DNA of 64,000 nucleotides, from contig NZ_AAXY01000001.1 in the NCBI RefSeq assembly GCF_000169375.1, positions 310,001 through 374,000 on the forward strand, read 5' to 3'. The stretch is from Marinobacter sp. ELB17. GTDB taxonomy: Bacteria > Pseudomonadota > Gammaproteobacteria > Pseudomonadales > Oleiphilaceae. A program made the position numbers and the translations under genes. This document shows, piece after piece, positions 37,606 through 48,365 of the stretch. The stretch's first letter is position 1. Each line of letters begins with the position of its first letter. The notes below the pieces were generated by a model. It worked only from the letters and a program-made list of their open reading frames with translations, was not told the origin of the DNA and did no database searches.

Positions 37606-37967
37606 ATGAAATTAAAAAGACTTTTAGTCGTCGCAAGCGCGTTCAGTTCGACGCTTTTTCTAAGCGTCTGCGTCACCACGCCGGGCGCCACTTAAGAGCG
37701 GGTTACAACGGACGGTTTGCTGCAGGGTGGCGAATGGGTTGTGGAGGATTTGGGAGGCAAAGGCATTATCGACAGCTCGCATATCAGCAACGTCTTCATG
37801 AATGGAAATTGGGTAGTCCGTCCTGCAATCGTTACAGCGGAGAATACCAGCTCAGCGGATCCGGATTCACCGTTGGCGACAACATGGCATCTACTCGAAT
37901 GGCGTGCCCACCCGCGTTGATGAATCAGGAAGACTATTTCCTGAAGCTGCTTATGAATGTAGGCTAG
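37606..37967 (+). pseudogene. Broken META-domain (HslJ-like) lipoprotein gene
   Basis: The start MKLKRLLVVASAFSS, with a lipobox-like LSVC, is stopped by a TAA at 37693-37695 after 29 codons. The same frame then continues as LLQGGEWVVEDLGGKGIIDSS, the beginning of a META domain, to about 37815. The rest, CNRYSGEYQLSG and DNMASTRMACPPAL, is in another frame and ends at the TAG at 37965. One nonsense codon plus one frameshift therefore separate the pieces. The META domain occurs in heat-shock-linked outer-membrane lipoproteins such as HslJ. It sits alone between modA and a solute-binding protein. Confidence 0.78.
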
Positions 37968-37981
37968 GCGCGCTTTGGTGA

Positions 37982-38842
37982 TCACGGCGAGCTATTGTTG
38001 AGCGCCCCTTCGGGCGAAACCATCCGCGCTTTCCCGTCTGCACCCAAGCCATAGCTCTGATAAATACGCTTGAGCTCACCTGAGGCCCGCAGGTGGCGCA
38101 CGCCATCGCTGAGAATTCGAGCCAGCGCCTGAGCATGGGGATGAGCCGGCGCAAAGGCGGCATAAACGGGCGCAGCGTAAATGTTGCCAGAACTTCGAAG
38201 TTTTGGCAGGTCGGGTCTATTACGCAGTGTCCAGGCCATCACTTGGCGATCTTCAAACAACAGGTTGGCGCGCTTCTGGCCAATCAGCGTAATTGCCCGG
38301 GTAAGGGGATGCTCTCCCGAAAGTTCCCAAATAAGATCCTGCTGGTTGCGGTTGTTATTAATATACTGATGGATACCCGGAGCGTAAAAATAATCGGAAA
38401 TGACCAACAATGTCCGGTTTTCCAGTGATTTCAGGCCTTCGTACGTCCATTGGCTGTCTGGGTGAGCAAAAAACATCGTTTCCGAGTAGCCCAGTGCTTC
38501 TTCCGGGAATAAAAAATCGCCGGCGTCGCCGGCAAAAACCCCAATAATGCCGTCCACACGGTGGCTCCGCGCCTGCTGCAGCGCCCGCGCCCAGCTCATA
38601 TTGACGTAGCTTACGGATATATCCTGAAGAGCGAAGGCCTGGCGGAGAATGTCCACCATATACCCTTCGACGACTGAACCGGCCTCGCAGTTGTGGGGGC
38701 ACCAAGGATCTGCGGCGAGCACAACTTGACCGGGCAGGGGGTTAAGTTCATTCGCATTTGAAGACTGGGCAACCGCCATGAATAACAGCAAAAATACCAG
38801 CAAGGGAAAATAGGGATCGTGGGGCCGGAGTCGACTGTTCAT
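37982..38842 (-). CDS. Family-3 extracellular solute-binding protein
   Basis: A 286-residue periplasmic protein of the amino-acid-type binding family (SBP_bac_3). The signal peptide covers about 1-30. The core begins VVLAADPWCPHNCEAGS, where two close cysteines (PWCPHNC) may form a disulfide, and continues with EGYMVDILRQAF. No ABC permease or ATPase is adjacent, so it may be an orphan receptor or feed a distant transporter. Proteins of this kind often occur near signalling genes; a diguanylate cyclase gene is encoded 0.8 kb away. Confidence 0.75.
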   Translation of the reverse strand: MNSRLRPHDPYFPLLVFLLLFMAVAQSSNANELNPLPGQVVLAADPWCPHNCEAGSVVEGYMVDILRQAFALQDISVSYVNMSWARALQQARSHRVDGIIGVFAGDAGDFLFPEEALGYSETMFFAHPDSQWTYEGLKSLENRTLLVISDYFYAPGIHQYINNNRNQQDLIWELSGEHPLTRAITLIGQKRANLLFEDRQVMAWTLRNRPDLPKLRSSGNIYAAPVYAAFAPAHPHAQALARILSDGVRHLRASGELKRIYQSYGLGADGKARMVSPEGALNNSSP

Positions 38843-38987
38843 ATCAGCTGGGCCAGGATGCGGGGTTTTTTAGTTTAGCGTGTGTTTGGCTTGCTGTCGT
38901 TATTCAATTACGCTTGACGAAGTCCTAGCTTCCGACCAGTGTGCACTGGTTCAAATGTCACTTTATTATATTTTGGAGTCCGCCTCA

Positions 38988-39608
38988 ATGATAAAAATCT
39001 ACGAAACAAAAACCGCACCCAACCCACGGCGTGTGCGAATGTTCATGGCGGAAAAGGGCCTGTTGGACGTCGCTGAATTTGTCGAAATTGATCTGCAAAA
39101 AGGCGAAAATCTGACGCCCGAATTTGCCGCCCGCAATCCGTTCAAGAAAGTCCCGGTAATGGAATTGGGCGATGGCACGGCGGTGGCCGAAACCATGGCG
39201 ATTTGCCGTTATTTTGAGGAAAGCTACCCTGATTCGCCCACATTATTGGGTGACACGGCGTTGGAGAAAACACGGATTGAGCAGTGGCTGCGCTGGATAG
39301 ATTTTTACTTTTTTATGCCCACAGGCATGTGTTTCCAGCACACCAGCGGGTATTTCAGTGATCGTATGAATCCGATTAAAGAATGGGGCGAGGACTGTGG
39401 CAAGGCGGTGGTGTCGTTCATGGCTTTTCTGGATGAGCACTTGGCAGGCAAAGACTACATTTGCTGCGATCGTTTTACGGCTGCGGATATCAACGCGTTT
39501 GCCACCGTTGCCTTTGCTCGGGTGGTGAATATCCGTATCGCGGCAGAACACCAGAACCTGCAGGCCTGGTTTGACCGCATCAAGTCACGGCCTTCGGCGA
39601 AGGTTTAG
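38988..39608 (+). CDS. Glutathione S-transferase-like protein
   Basis: A 206-residue protein with a thioredoxin-fold N-terminus (1-80) and an all-helical C-terminus. NPFKKVPVMELGDGTAVAET includes the cis-Pro (VPV) and the glutathione gamma-glutamyl-binding segment. The start ATG at 38988 follows GGAG nine bases upstream; longer in-frame starts at 38880 and 38955 have no such site. Role in detoxification is likely but not specific. Confidence 0.88.
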   Translation: MIKIYETKTAPNPRRVRMFMAEKGLLDVAEFVEIDLQKGENLTPEFAARNPFKKVPVMELGDGTAVAETMAICRYFEESYPDSPTLLGDTALEKTRIEQWLRWIDFYFFMPTGMCFQHTSGYFSDRMNPIKEWGEDCGKAVVSFMAFLDEHLAGKDYICCDRFTAADINAFATVAFARVVNIRIAAEHQNLQAWFDRIKSRPSAKV

Positions 39609-39613
39609 GCTCG

Positions 39614-40753
39614 CTATAAAGCAGCCGGTATTGAATACGGGGCGCCAGCGCCGGGTTCGACACTCACCACGCGGTTGCGACCGCCCTGCTTGGCCAGGTA
39701 TAGGGCACTGTCGGCGCGCATGATGGTGGTGTCGATGTGTTCGCCGTTGTGATAGCAGGTGACCCCGAAGCTGATTGTTTGCTCGATGCTGTGCCCGCCG
39801 GCTGTCATGGGCGCTTCCCCTATAGCGCAGCGCAGCTTTTCAGCGACCGCCAGGGCGCTGTCCCGTTCGGTATCCGGCAGAACCACGAGCAGCTCCTCAC
39901 CTCCCCAGCGGCACAGGATGTCGCCGGCACGCACATGATCTTGCAGGCGGTTTGCGGTTTCGATCAGCACTTCGTCGCCCACATTATGGCCGTAGCTGTC
40001 GTTAACCCGCTTGAATTTGTCCAGATCACCCAATATCAGGCTGAACGGGTGCCCGTGGCGGGCATGACGAGCGACCAGTTGCTCAAGGGATTTATGAATA
40101 GCGTGGCGGTTGAGCAGTCCGGTTAGCTGGTCGGTCGACGCCAGGCTTTTGAGCTGCTGCCGGGATAGAAACTCGGAGCGCCGCAGCTGGCTGAGAGAAC
40201 CGCTGACCACCATGCCCAGAAAAATCATCACCAGCGGGTCAAATAGAAACGGTATGAGCTGTTTGAATTCGAGATCTACAATGGCAAGGGCAGCAAAGAA
40301 CAGCATCAACGGGATGACAAAAAACGTCCGCCACTGCTCCAGACCGCGTACCGAGAGAATGGACACACCAAAAAAACCGATCATCAAGACATTGGACATC
40401 TGGTACAAAGTATCAGGGCTGTAAAGTGCGTGCGCTACAAACAGCGACAGTGACAGGCCCATCACCGATAGCGCGATAACGCGCAGCAGCAAACCTGGGT
40501 CTACCTTGGGCTTTTTCGTGTAGTGGACAAACAACGTAAACAGAGCCACCAGCATTACCGGCGCCCGCAGCAAGGTTTCGATGATGTGAATATTGCCGTC
40601 GATGCCCCGCTGATCTTGGTTAACCTGATAAATCACGAGAATGACTGTTATTAACCACCCGGCAACCAGTGCGATCTGTTTCTCAACCTGGCGCAGGAAG
40701 TCGTCATAAGTGGATTGCCACTTCGGAGGTATGGGCGTGCGGCGAAAGATCAC
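39614..40753 (-). CDS. Membrane diguanylate cyclase
   Basis: A 379-residue protein with about six hydrophobic segments in the first 200 residues and a C-terminal GGDEF domain (about 205-370). The signature reads GGEEL at about 283-287 and is preceded by RAGD, the RxxD inhibitory I-site, five residues upstream. The active signature suggests it makes cyclic di-GMP. The start is GTG with AAGGA ten bases upstream. No EAL domain is fused. Confidence 0.92.
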   Translation of the reverse strand: MIFRRTPIPPKWQSTYDDFLRQVEKQIALVAGWLITVILVIYQVNQDQRGIDGNIHIIETLLRAPVMLVALFTLFVHYTKKPKVDPGLLLRVIALSVMGLSLSLFVAHALYSPDTLYQMSNVLMIGFFGVSILSVRGLEQWRTFFVIPLMLFFAALAIVDLEFKQLIPFLFDPLVMIFLGMVVSGSLSQLRRSEFLSRQQLKSLASTDQLTGLLNRHAIHKSLEQLVARHARHGHPFSLILGDLDKFKRVNDSYGHNVGDEVLIETANRLQDHVRAGDILCRWGGEELLVVLPDTERDSALAVAEKLRCAIGEAPMTAGGHSIEQTISFGVTCYHNGEHIDTTIMRADSALYLAKQGGRNRVVSVEPGAGAPYSIPAAL

Positions 40754-40900
40754 GACAGTTCATCCTTGTGAACAGCGTTCACTGGCATGTATATATTTAC
40801 GATATTTAACCAAATGTCTGCCGGTTACAACCTCAAGCATTAAATTTTGGTTGAACTGTGTCCGTTAAATACACCGCGTTAGCGAACACTGTGAAAAAGA

Positions 40901-41710
40901 TTATGCAAACAGTTCCTGCAGCTTGGCTCCCGGGTCAGGGGCGCGCATGAATGACTCGCCGATTAGAAAGCCATAAATGCCGCGGCCGGTCATGGTTTCT
41001 ACGTCGGCGCGGGTCATAATCCCGCTTTCGGTGATGACAAGTCGCTCGGGGCCAATCAACTGGTGCAGGTTAAAGGTGGTTTCCAGTGATACCTCAAAGC
41101 TGTGCAGGTCGCGATTGTTAATGCCCACCAGTGGGGTGCTGAGGGTAAGGGCGTCGTCCATTTCTTCGCTGTTGTGAACTTCTACCAGTACGTCGAGGCC
41201 TATTTCGTGGGCGATGCCTTCGAGTTCCTGCATCCGGCCTTTGGTCAGGCAGGCGGCAATCAGCAGTATGCAATCGGCGCCGATGCTGCGGGATTCATAC
41301 ACCTGGTAAGGCGATACCATAAAATCTTTTCGGATAACGGGCAGGCTGCAGGCGTTACGAGCGGCCACCATGTAATCTTCGTGGCCCTGGAAGAAGTCGT
41401 GGTCGGTGAGCACGGACAGGCAAGTAGCGCCGCCTTTTTCGTAGCTTTCGGCGATCTGCGCCGGCTCGAATGGGTCGCGCAGTACACCTTTGCTGGGCGA
41501 CGCTTTTTTAATTTCGGCGATAACCGCAGGTTTTGAGGCTTCTATGCGCTGGCGCAGAGCCTTGGCAAAACCGCGAGTGCCGGGCTGGTCGCCGGCTCGT
41601 GCTTTCAGGTCGGCCAGGCTGGCGATGCGCTGACGCTGTTCGATTTCCTGCCATTTCCTGTCGACGATTTTGCGCAGGATGGTGGGCGTTTTGTCGTTCT
41701 GTGCGTTCAT
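40901..41710 (-). CDS. trpC: Indole-3-glycerol phosphate synthase
   Basis: Closes the indole ring in tryptophan synthesis; 269 residues, TIM barrel. The Lys-containing [12 protein letters not shown] and the later [12 protein letters not shown] and VITESGI segments are all present. It is the monofunctional form, with no TrpF fusion. Last gene of the rpe-gph-trpEGDC run. Confidence 0.96.
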   Translation of the reverse strand: MNAQNDKTPTILRKIVDRKWQEIEQRQRIASLADLKARAGDQPGTRGFAKALRQRIEASKPAVIAEIKKASPSKGVLRDPFEPAQIAESYEKGGATCLSVLTDHDFFQGHEDYMVAARNACSLPVIRKDFMVSPYQVYESRSIGADCILLIAACLTKGRMQELEGIAHEIGLDVLVEVHNSEEMDDALTLSTPLVGINNRDLHSFEVSLETTFNLHQLIGPERLVITESGIMTRADVETMTGRGIYGFLIGESFMRAPDPGAKLQELFA

Positions 41711-41753
41711 TTTTTTGGGTTCCGTGTTTGTGCTGATCTACTGTTCATCTTGC

Positions 41754-42782
41754 TTAAAAGCACTGGGAGAGCGTCGCCAGTTCGGTCAGCTTACCGTTGG
41801 CCCGACCGGAGCCGATGGCGTCCAGGGCCAGTTGCACGCCTTCTTTGGCGGTGGGTGCCAAACCGGCAATATAAATTGCAGCGCCGGCGTTCAGGGCAAT
41901 CATGTCGCGGGCTTTTTCAGCGCTTTCGTTGTGGTCGCGGCTAAAGGCGGCCTTGATCAGGGCCAAAGATTCTTCGGCGGTGTTAACGGTCAAGCCAGAC
42001 AGAGTTTGGCTTTTTATGCCCAGGTCTTCCGGAGTGATTTCATATTCAATGATTTCGCCGTTTTTAAGCTCGGCCACGTAGGTGGTGCTGGCCAGGCTGA
42101 TTTCGTCCAGGCCGTCTTTTGAGGCCACCACCATGATGTGTTCAGAGCCGAGTTTTTGCAGCACTTCGGCCATGGGGCGGCACAGGGCTTTGCTGAAAAC
42201 ACCCACCAACTGGCGTTTTACGCCGGCGGGGTTGGTCATAGGCCCGAGGATGTTGAACAGGGTGCGGCAGCCCAGTTCTTTGCGCGGGCCTATGGCGTGT
42301 TTCATGGCGCCGTGGTGGGCCGGGGCGAACATAAAGCCAACGCCGACCTGTTCAACGCAGCGGGCGACCTGTTCCGGTGTTAAATTCAGGTTGATTCCGG
42401 CCTGTTCGATTAGATCGGCGCTGCCACTTTTTGAAGACACCGCCCGGTTGCCGTGTTTGGCTACAAAGCCGCCGGCTGCAGCCACGACAAAGGCGGCCGC
42501 GGAAGAGACGTTGAACAGGTTGGCGCCGTCGCCGCCGGTGCCGACTATGTCGACCAAGGGTTCGACATTGACGTTTACACCGGACACCAGTTCGCGCATG
42601 ACTTCTACCGCGCCGGTAATTTCATCCACGGTTTCGCTCTTTATGCGCAGGCCCATCAGCAGGGCGCCAATTTGGGCGTTGGTGGCTTCGCCGTTCATGA
42701 CGATGCGCATCACCTGTTTCATTTCGTCACGGGACATGTCGAGATTTTCAGCGACCCGGTTCAGTGCGTCTTTCATATCCAT
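41754..42782 (-). CDS. trpD: Anthranilate phosphoribosyltransferase
   Basis: Transfers phosphoribose from PRPP to anthranilate; 342 residues. The PRPP loop [14 protein letters not shown] and the KHGNRAVSS segment with its following SAD are conserved. The ATG at 42782 starts four bases after the trpG stop; an earlier in-frame ATG at 42842 would overlap trpG by 56 bases and is unlikely. No fusion to TrpG. Confidence 0.96.
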   Translation of the reverse strand: MDMKDALNRVAENLDMSRDEMKQVMRIVMNGEATNAQIGALLMGLRIKSETVDEITGAVEVMRELVSGVNVNVEPLVDIVGTGGDGANLFNVSSAAAFVVAAAGGFVAKHGNRAVSSKSGSADLIEQAGINLNLTPEQVARCVEQVGVGFMFAPAHHGAMKHAIGPRKELGCRTLFNILGPMTNPAGVKRQLVGVFSKALCRPMAEVLQKLGSEHIMVVASKDGLDEISLASTTYVAELKNGEIIEYEITPEDLGIKSQTLSGLTVNTAEESLALIKAAFSRDHNESAEKARDMIALNAGAAIYIAGLAPTAKEGVQLALDAIGSGRANGKLTELATLSQCF

Positions 42783-42786
42783 TACG

Positions 42787-43377
42787 TCAGCCTTTTTGTT
42801 CGGTTCGCAGGAAGTTGCGCAGCAGTTCGTGGCCCTGTTCACTCATGATGGATTCGGGGTGAAACTGGACGCCTTCCACGGCCAGGGTTTTGTGGCGCAC
42901 ACCCATGATTTCTTCCACGCTTCCGTCGTTGTTGCGGGTCCAGGCGGTTACCTCCAAACAATCCGGCAGGGTGGCCTGTTCAATCACCAGGCTGTGGTAG
43001 CGGGTGGCCTGCAGCGGGTTGTTCAGGCCGCGGAATACGCCTTTGCTGTGATGGTAAACCGGGGACACTTTGCCGTGCATGACTCGGCCGGCCCGAATCA
43101 CCTGGCCGCCGAACACCTGGCCGATAGCCTGGTGGCCAAGGCAGATGCCCAATATGGGAATTTTGCCGGCGAAATGGCGGATAACGTCCATAGAGATGCC
43201 GGCTTCGCTGGGGGTACAGGGGCCGGGGGAAATCACCAGCCGTTCCGGGTTCAGCGCTTCAATCTGCTCCACGGTGATTTCGTCGTTGCGATGTACCTGC
43301 ACGTCGGCACCCAGCTCGGCCAGGTACTGCACCACGTTGTAGGTGAAGGAGTCATAGTTGTCGATCATTAAAAGCAT
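42787..43377 (-). CDS. trpG: Anthranilate synthase glutaminase component
   Basis: Supplies ammonia to TrpE from glutamine; 196 residues of the class I amidotransferase type. The nucleophile is C79 in LGICLGHQ and the catalytic His/Glu are in VQFHPES near the C-terminus. It may also serve para-aminobenzoate synthesis, as no separate pabA is in the window. Fifteen bases after trpE. Confidence 0.95.
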   Translation of the reverse strand: MLLMIDNYDSFTYNVVQYLAELGADVQVHRNDEITVEQIEALNPERLVISPGPCTPSEAGISMDVIRHFAGKIPILGICLGHQAIGQVFGGQVIRAGRVMHGKVSPVYHHSKGVFRGLNNPLQATRYHSLVIEQATLPDCLEVTAWTRNNDGSVEEIMGVRHKTLAVEGVQFHPESIMSEQGHELLRNFLRTEQKG

Positions 43378-43392
43378 AATCTGTCCCTCGCC

Positions 43393-44880
43393 TTAGTGGT
43401 CAAAGTCGTTGTAGGTCATGGCGACGGCGCGGAAAATGGCGCGGCCTTTGTTCATGGTTTCTTTCCATTCCAGGCGTGGTACAGAATCTGCGACTATACC
43501 GGCGCCGGCCTGTATGTGCAGGGTGTTGTCTTTGATCACCGCGGTGCGGATGGCGATGGCGGTGTCCATGTTGCCGTTGAACGACAAATAGCCTACGGCG
43601 CCGCCATACACGCCGCGTTTGACCGGCTCCAGCTCGTCAATGATTTCCATGGCGCGGGTTTTTGGTGCGCCGCTTAATGTGCCGGCAGGCAGGGTAGCTT
43701 TTAGTACATCAAGGCAGCTGATGCCGTCTTTTACCTGGCCGGTGACGTTCGATACGATGTGCATTACATGGGAGTAGCGCTCAACAGCCATTTTCTCGGT
43801 CAGCCGTACGGTGCCGGTTTCCGATACCCGGCCCGCGTCGTTGCGGCCCAGGTCAATCAGCATCAGGTGTTCGGCAATTTCTTTTGGGTCAGCCAGCAGT
43901 TCGGCTTCCAGGGCGCGGTCTTCAGCTTCGGTGGCGCCGCGTTTGCGGGTGCCGGCGATGGGCCGCACGGTCACTTCGCGGTCTTCCATGCGCGCCAGAA
44001 TTTCCGGTGATGAACCCACAATGTGGAAGTCGTCCAGATCCAGAAAGTACATGTACGGCGAAGGATTCATTATTCGCAGCGAGCGGTACAGATTCAGCGG
44101 CGGCGCCTCAAACGGAATCGACATGCGTTGGGAAATGACGGTTTGCATCACGTCGCCATCCAGCACGTAGTCCTTGATGGTGTCCACGGCGGCTTCAAAT
44201 TTTTCCTGGCTGAAGCCGGACACGAACTCGCTTTCATCCACGGTTTTGCCGCGCAGATGAGCCGGGGTTTTTGGTGTTTGAGCGGTGTTTTGGCGTAACT
44301 GCTGTTCCAGTTGATCCAGGCGCTTCTGGGCCTGTTCAAAGGCGCCTTCGTTTGCCGGGTTTACGTGAACAATCAGGTGCAGTTTGCCGCGCAGGTTGTC
44401 GAACACCACCAGTTCGTTAGACACCATTAGCAGGATGTCCGGGGTGCCAATGCGGTCTGGCGGGCAGCTGTTGGCCAGGCGTTTCTCAATGTAGCGCACG
44501 GTGTCGTAGCCAAAGTAGCCCACCAGGCCACCGTTGAATCGTGGCAGTTCGGCCAGGTCAGGGGCGTGGAAGCGTTCCTGATAGCTGGCGATGAAAGCCA
44601 GGGGGTCTTTCACCTCGCTGCTCTCTACCAGTTCACCATGGCGGCGGATTTCAATACGGTGATCGAAGACTTTCAGTACTTCCTGGCTGGGCAAGCCAAT
44701 GATGGAATAACGGCCCCATTTTTCCCCGCCCTGAACGGATTCGAACAGGTAGGAATAAGGCCCGCTGGCCAGTTTCAGGTAGGTGCTTAATGGCGTGTCC
44801 ATGTCCGCCAGTACTTCACGGTACACAGGGATACGGTTGAAGCCGGCTTGTGCCAGTTCGTGAAAATGTTCGGGGGTCAT
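43393..44880 (-). CDS. trpE: Anthranilate synthase component I
   Basis: Makes anthranilate from chorismate with TrpG; 495 residues. The N-terminal tryptophan-feedback site is represented by SYLFESV. The chorismate-binding half carries [28 protein letters not shown] and the C-terminal IQAGAGIV, all intact. The gene starts 26 bases after gph and has no room for a leader-peptide attenuator in front of it. Confidence 0.97.
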   Translation of the reverse strand: MTPEHFHELAQAGFNRIPVYREVLADMDTPLSTYLKLASGPYSYLFESVQGGEKWGRYSIIGLPSQEVLKVFDHRIEIRRHGELVESSEVKDPLAFIASYQERFHAPDLAELPRFNGGLVGYFGYDTVRYIEKRLANSCPPDRIGTPDILLMVSNELVVFDNLRGKLHLIVHVNPANEGAFEQAQKRLDQLEQQLRQNTAQTPKTPAHLRGKTVDESEFVSGFSQEKFEAAVDTIKDYVLDGDVMQTVISQRMSIPFEAPPLNLYRSLRIMNPSPYMYFLDLDDFHIVGSSPEILARMEDREVTVRPIAGTRKRGATEAEDRALEAELLADPKEIAEHLMLIDLGRNDAGRVSETGTVRLTEKMAVERYSHVMHIVSNVTGQVKDGISCLDVLKATLPAGTLSGAPKTRAMEIIDELEPVKRGVYGGAVGYLSFNGNMDTAIAIRTAVIKDNTLHIQAGAGIVADSVPRLEWKETMNKGRAIFRAVAMTYNDFDH

Positions 44881-44906
44881 GATCGGGCTTCCTATATTCT
44901 GCGAGG

Positions 44907-45596
44907 TTACAAAAGCTCGCTCAGGGAATCAACCACGGCATTGGCTCCCAGTGCCTGCACGGGGTTGCCAAAGTTGTAGCCGTAAGTAACGGCCACGCAC
45001 GAAATGCCAGCGGCTTTGGCGGCCTGCACATCGGCGGCCGAGTCGCCGACCATTACTGTAGTGGCTTGCCGGCCGTTTAGTTTTTCCATGGCGTACAGCA
45101 AAGGTTCCGGGTCAGGCTTTTTACTGGCCAGAGTGTCGCCCCCTATGATCAGCTTAAAATAACCGTCGAGTTTCAGCTGTTTCAACAAGGGTGCAACAAA
45201 CTGCTCGGGTTTGTTGGTGACGATCGCCATCGGGCAGTTCATTTGCTGCAATCGATTCAGGCATTCTATTACGCCTGGGTACACCTTGGCATACTGGCCG
45301 TTGGCTATTTCATAGTGCTGGAAGAACAGCGTCATAGCCTCCTCGAATAGGGCTTCATCGGCGGCGCTGGCCGGCTGCCAGTCGGCTTTTCCTGCCAGCG
45401 CGCGGCGGATCAGAATAGCGGCGCCGTGGCCTACCCACTGGCGCACCTGATCAATGCCCGCAGGTGGGCGATCCAGCCGTTCCAGGGTTTGGTCAACGGC
45501 AGCGGCCAAGTCCAGCGCGCTATCAACCAGGGTACCATCCAGATCAAACAGGGCGGCGGCTGGCCAGCGTGTGTTAAAAAGACCTTTCAGAGTCAT
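44907..45596 (-). CDS. gph: Phosphoglycolate phosphatase
   Basis: HAD-superfamily phosphatase, 229 residues, that removes 2-phosphoglycolate from DNA-repair and oxidation damage. The nucleophile Asp is D18 in [11 protein letters not shown]; motif II is IVTNKP and motif IV is VGDSAADV. It is between rpe and trpE, as in Pseudomonas. Confidence 0.94.
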   Translation of the reverse strand: MTLKGLFNTRWPAAALFDLDGTLVDSALDLAAAVDQTLERLDRPPAGIDQVRQWVGHGAAILIRRALAGKADWQPASAADEALFEEAMTLFFQHYEIANGQYAKVYPGVIECLNRLQQMNCPMAIVTNKPEQFVAPLLKQLKLDGYFKLIIGGDTLASKKPDPEPLLYAMEKLNGRQATTVMVGDSAADVQAAKAAGISCVAVTYGYNFGNPVQALGANAVVDSLSELL

Positions 45597-45608
45597 GGCA
45601 GGTTCCGT

Positions 45609-46295
45609 TCAAAAGCCCAGAATTTTACTGGCGTGTTCAAGTTCGGCGCGCATGGCGTCAATGGTGGCCTTGTAATCATCGGTATTGAAAATGGCTGAAC
45701 CGGCAACAAAGGTATCGGCACCCGCTTCGGCAATTTCGCGGATATTGTCTGTTTTTACTCCGCCATCTATTTCAAGGCGGATATTGTAATCGCTGGCGTC
45801 TATACGCTTGCGCGCTTCGCGCAGTTTATCCAGGGTGCCGGGGATGAACTTCTGGCCGCCAAAACCAGGGTTTACCGACATCACCAGAACCATGTCGAGC
45901 TTGTCCATCACATAGTCCATGTACTGGAGCGACGTTGCAGGATTAAACACCAGCCCGGCTTTGCAGCCGCCATCGCGGATCAGCTGCAAAGAACGGTCAA
46001 CGTGCTGGGACGCTTCCGGGTGGAAGGTAATATAGCTGGCGCCGGCATCCATGAACTTGCGAATCAGGTCGTCCACCGGAGACACCATCAGGTGTACGTC
46101 AATGGGCGCGGTAACGCCGTGTTTGCGCAGTGCCTCGCAGACCATTGGGCCGATGGTCAGATTGGGCACGTAATGATTGTCCATAACATCAAAATGCACC
46201 ACGTCGGCACCGGCGGCCAATACGTTGTCCACTTCTTCGCCCAGACGGGCAAAATCGGCAGAAAGGATGGAGGGTGCGATCAGGTACGGATTCAT
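45609..46295 (-). CDS. rpe: Ribulose-phosphate 3-epimerase
   Basis: Pentose-phosphate-pathway epimerase, 228 residues, TIM barrel with metal ligands in [12 protein letters not shown] and in [16 protein letters not shown] [15 protein letters not shown] is present. It opens the rpe-gph-trpE run. Its promoter is presumably in the 136-base gap to the divergent DUF3530 gene. Confidence 0.96.
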   Translation of the reverse strand: MNPYLIAPSILSADFARLGEEVDNVLAAGADVVHFDVMDNHYVPNLTIGPMVCEALRKHGVTAPIDVHLMVSPVDDLIRKFMDAGASYITFHPEASQHVDRSLQLIRDGGCKAGLVFNPATSLQYMDYVMDKLDMVLVMSVNPGFGGQKFIPGTLDKLREARKRIDASDYNIRLEIDGGVKTDNIREIAEAGADTFVAGSAIFNTDDYKATIDAMRAELEHASKILGF

Positions 46296-46431
46296 GGTTC
46301 GCCTCTGGCTGTCGGCCGGAACGGTTCCGGCATTTCGGTATGGTTGGTGTTGCGCACGGCTGCGACTGCTAGTCTATCAGCTCACAAGAGTTTTTCGCAG
46401 CGAGATAGCGCAATGGGTGGCAATGTAAGTG

Positions 46432-47565
46432 ATGGATAAACGTTTGTTGTTAAACGCTGGCCTGCGGTCCGTTGGGTGCAGTTTCAGGCTTCAGGCAATG
46501 CTGTTGTCATTTACCGGATTGTTGGTCATGTCTGCCCCGTCTTTGACTCAGGCGCAAGATGAGCCTGCCGATGCGGTTCAGACCCGTGATGATGTCGCCG
46601 CTGCCGATGAGGCAGCAGAGCCAAATTCTAATCCCGACGACAAAGCGGCGCAACCAGCTGACGACCGGCCACAACGGGCCAGCGTGGTAACCGGCCAGGG
46701 CACCATGGCACTGCAGCAGCAGTGGCCTCAGTCTGCGGTGTGGCTCGAGGTCGATGGCGCCGACGGCACGCCAACTTCTGTGCTGTCGCTGGTTTTCACG
46801 CCACTGAAAAATGCAGCAACCATTGCTGTTGTGGTGTTGGCAGATGAAGGCCATAACGCAGGTGAAGGATTTGTGACCGCCTTTGCTGGAAGCCTGGCTG
46901 ACCGGGGGCTGGCAGCTCTTACGCTAGGCCTGAGGGCGCCGGCGGGGGGGTTGAAACAGGTGATGGAGCGCGAACTGCCGCTACCTGAAGCATCGCCTGC
47001 TGTGTCAGCTGCAGATGAAGCCCAGGCACCACAGCCGGTGGCGGCCCAGGTTGCCGGGACGTCCTCAAACGCAAACCCAGATCCAGACCCTATGCTGATT
47101 GACGTAATGGCGGGCACCGAATTGTTTGAGGCGGAGTTGCAGTATCGCCAGGAAGTGGCTGCGCAGTTGCGGGCGGCCGTTGGCTATCTGAAACGCGAAG
47201 GTTACCAGAAAGTGGTGATTGTGGGCGTTGGCCGGGGCGCCAATTTTGCCACTGCATTGCCAGAGTTGGCCGACAGCGCAGGTCTGGTTTGGCTGTTGCC
47301 CAGATTTTATCCTCGTGACCTTAACGTGTTGGCAGAACGTTTTACCGAAACTCCCCGCTTACGTGTACTAGATGTACAGGCTGCGCTGGGTAACCGGTCG
47401 CAGAGCGCGATGCAGCGCACGACTGTTATGAACCAGGTTGAGGTTGCGCAGTACCAGCGCCAGCGAGTAACGGTGCAAGAGCCTGTGCAAGCGCGGCAAG
47501 GTGACGCTTTGGCCAGCCGCCTGGCGGCGTGGATAAAAGCGGACAACAAGCCGGATATGGATTAG
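46432..47565 (+). CDS. DUF3530 family, hydrolase-fold envelope protein
   Basis: A 377-residue protein with an N-terminal signal-like segment (about 20-40) followed by an acidic linker (about 40-85). The later VIVGVGRGANFATALPEL recalls the nucleophile elbow of alpha/beta hydrolases, but Gly-Arg-Gly replaces the Gly-x-Ser-x-Gly, so catalysis is unlikely. This pattern matches DUF3530. The start is ATG 46432 or GTG 46429; no strong ribosome site. Confidence 0.65.
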   Translation: MDKRLLLNAGLRSVGCSFRLQAMLLSFTGLLVMSAPSLTQAQDEPADAVQTRDDVAAADEAAEPNSNPDDKAAQPADDRPQRASVVTGQGTMALQQQWPQSAVWLEVDGADGTPTSVLSLVFTPLKNAATIAVVVLADEGHNAGEGFVTAFAGSLADRGLAALTLGLRAPAGGLKQVMERELPLPEASPAVSAADEAQAPQPVAAQVAGTSSNANPDPDPMLIDVMAGTELFEAELQYRQEVAAQLRAAVGYLKREGYQKVVIVGVGRGANFATALPELADSAGLVWLLPRFYPRDLNVLAERFTETPRLRVLDVQAALGNRSQSAMQRTTVMNQVEVAQYQRQRVTVQEPVQARQGDALASRLAAWIKADNKPDMD

Positions 47566-47615
47566 CAGACTGCTTGGCGCCAAGCGCAGCGGTCGAACGA
47601 GCTATGGCATCACCA

Positions 47616-48365
47616 TTATAATGGCTTATGGCGTTGTTTAATGAATTCCCAGGCTTGCTGATAGCGTAGCAGGCGTTCTTTTGCGGCCGCCAGTTCGGCG
47701 TGGGTAAGTTGTTGCTGGGCGAGTTTGTCCGGATGTATTGAAGAAACTTTGCGGCGCCAAATACGTTTGGCCTCTTGTAGAGAATCGTGACGAGTAATGC
47801 CCAGAATCTCGCAAGCGTCTTGGTAGCTTTTTGGTGCCGGGGGTAGGGTCGCCGCTTGCGGCCACACCTGGGCGGCGTAATGGTCGAAGATGTCATCGCT
47901 TACGCCTACCGGCAAACCACTCTGCACTATGGCGTCTTCACAACGGTAACGTCGCGCCTGTGATGGCCGGCCATGCAGTTGTGCGCTGTGGCACAGGCAA
48001 ATGGCCAACATGACAGCCCGCTGTGCCAATAGGGGCGTAACCATTTTTAGCCACCAAGCCTTCAACGGCCCAAGCTGACCCGTGGTTTTGCCTTGGGTGA
48101 ACCAGTGAACGGCGCGTTTACGCTGGCGCCGATTCAGGCTTAATGCGGCCATCAGCGCCTCGGCGTAGTGAATGTCTGCCTTACCGATTGTGCCTTCTGC
48201 CTTGGCAATATGGCCGAGGAAAAAGAACAGATAGCGCTGACCGAAAAGCGGTAGCCGCTGCTGCTCAAGCAGTTCTTCAGCCTGATTCTGGCAGTGTGTA
48301 AGTCGCGGGAGGAGATAGCGCAGCGCGTTATCGAGCCGCCGTGATGCCGGGCGTCTTTTTACCAT
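47616..48365 (-). CDS. DjlA-like J-domain protein
   Basis: A 249-residue co-chaperone. The N-terminal half is alpha-helical and TerB-like (ALSLNRRQRKRAVHWF). The C-terminal J domain starts near residue 180 with YQDACEILGITRHDSLQEAKRIWRRKV and contains HPD in SSIHPDKLA, the Hsp70-activating tripeptide. No transmembrane segment precedes it, unlike E. coli DjlA. It overlaps the murU stop (ATGGTAA), so it belongs to the amgK-murU operon. Confidence 0.85.
   Translation of the reverse strand: MVKRRPASRRLDNALRYLLPRLTHCQNQAEELLEQQRLPLFGQRYLFFFLGHIAKAEGTIGKADIHYAEALMAALSLNRRQRKRAVHWFTQGKTTGQLGPLKAWWLKMVTPLLAQRAVMLAICLCHSAQLHGRPSQARRYRCEDAIVQSGLPVGVSDDIFDHYAAQVWPQAATLPPAPKSYQDACEILGITRHDSLQEAKRIWRRKVSSIHPDKLAQQQLTHAELAAAKERLLRYQQAWEFIKQRHKPL

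Noticed and set aside
42082..43371. A 429-residue plus-strand frame opposite trpD and trpG
   Set aside because: Both strands are open because of codon bias; the minus-strand genes have full catalytic motifs and the plus-strand frame has none.
44881..44906. Tryptophan leader-peptide attenuator
   Set aside because: Only 26 bases lie between gph and trpE, too short for a leader peptide and terminator.
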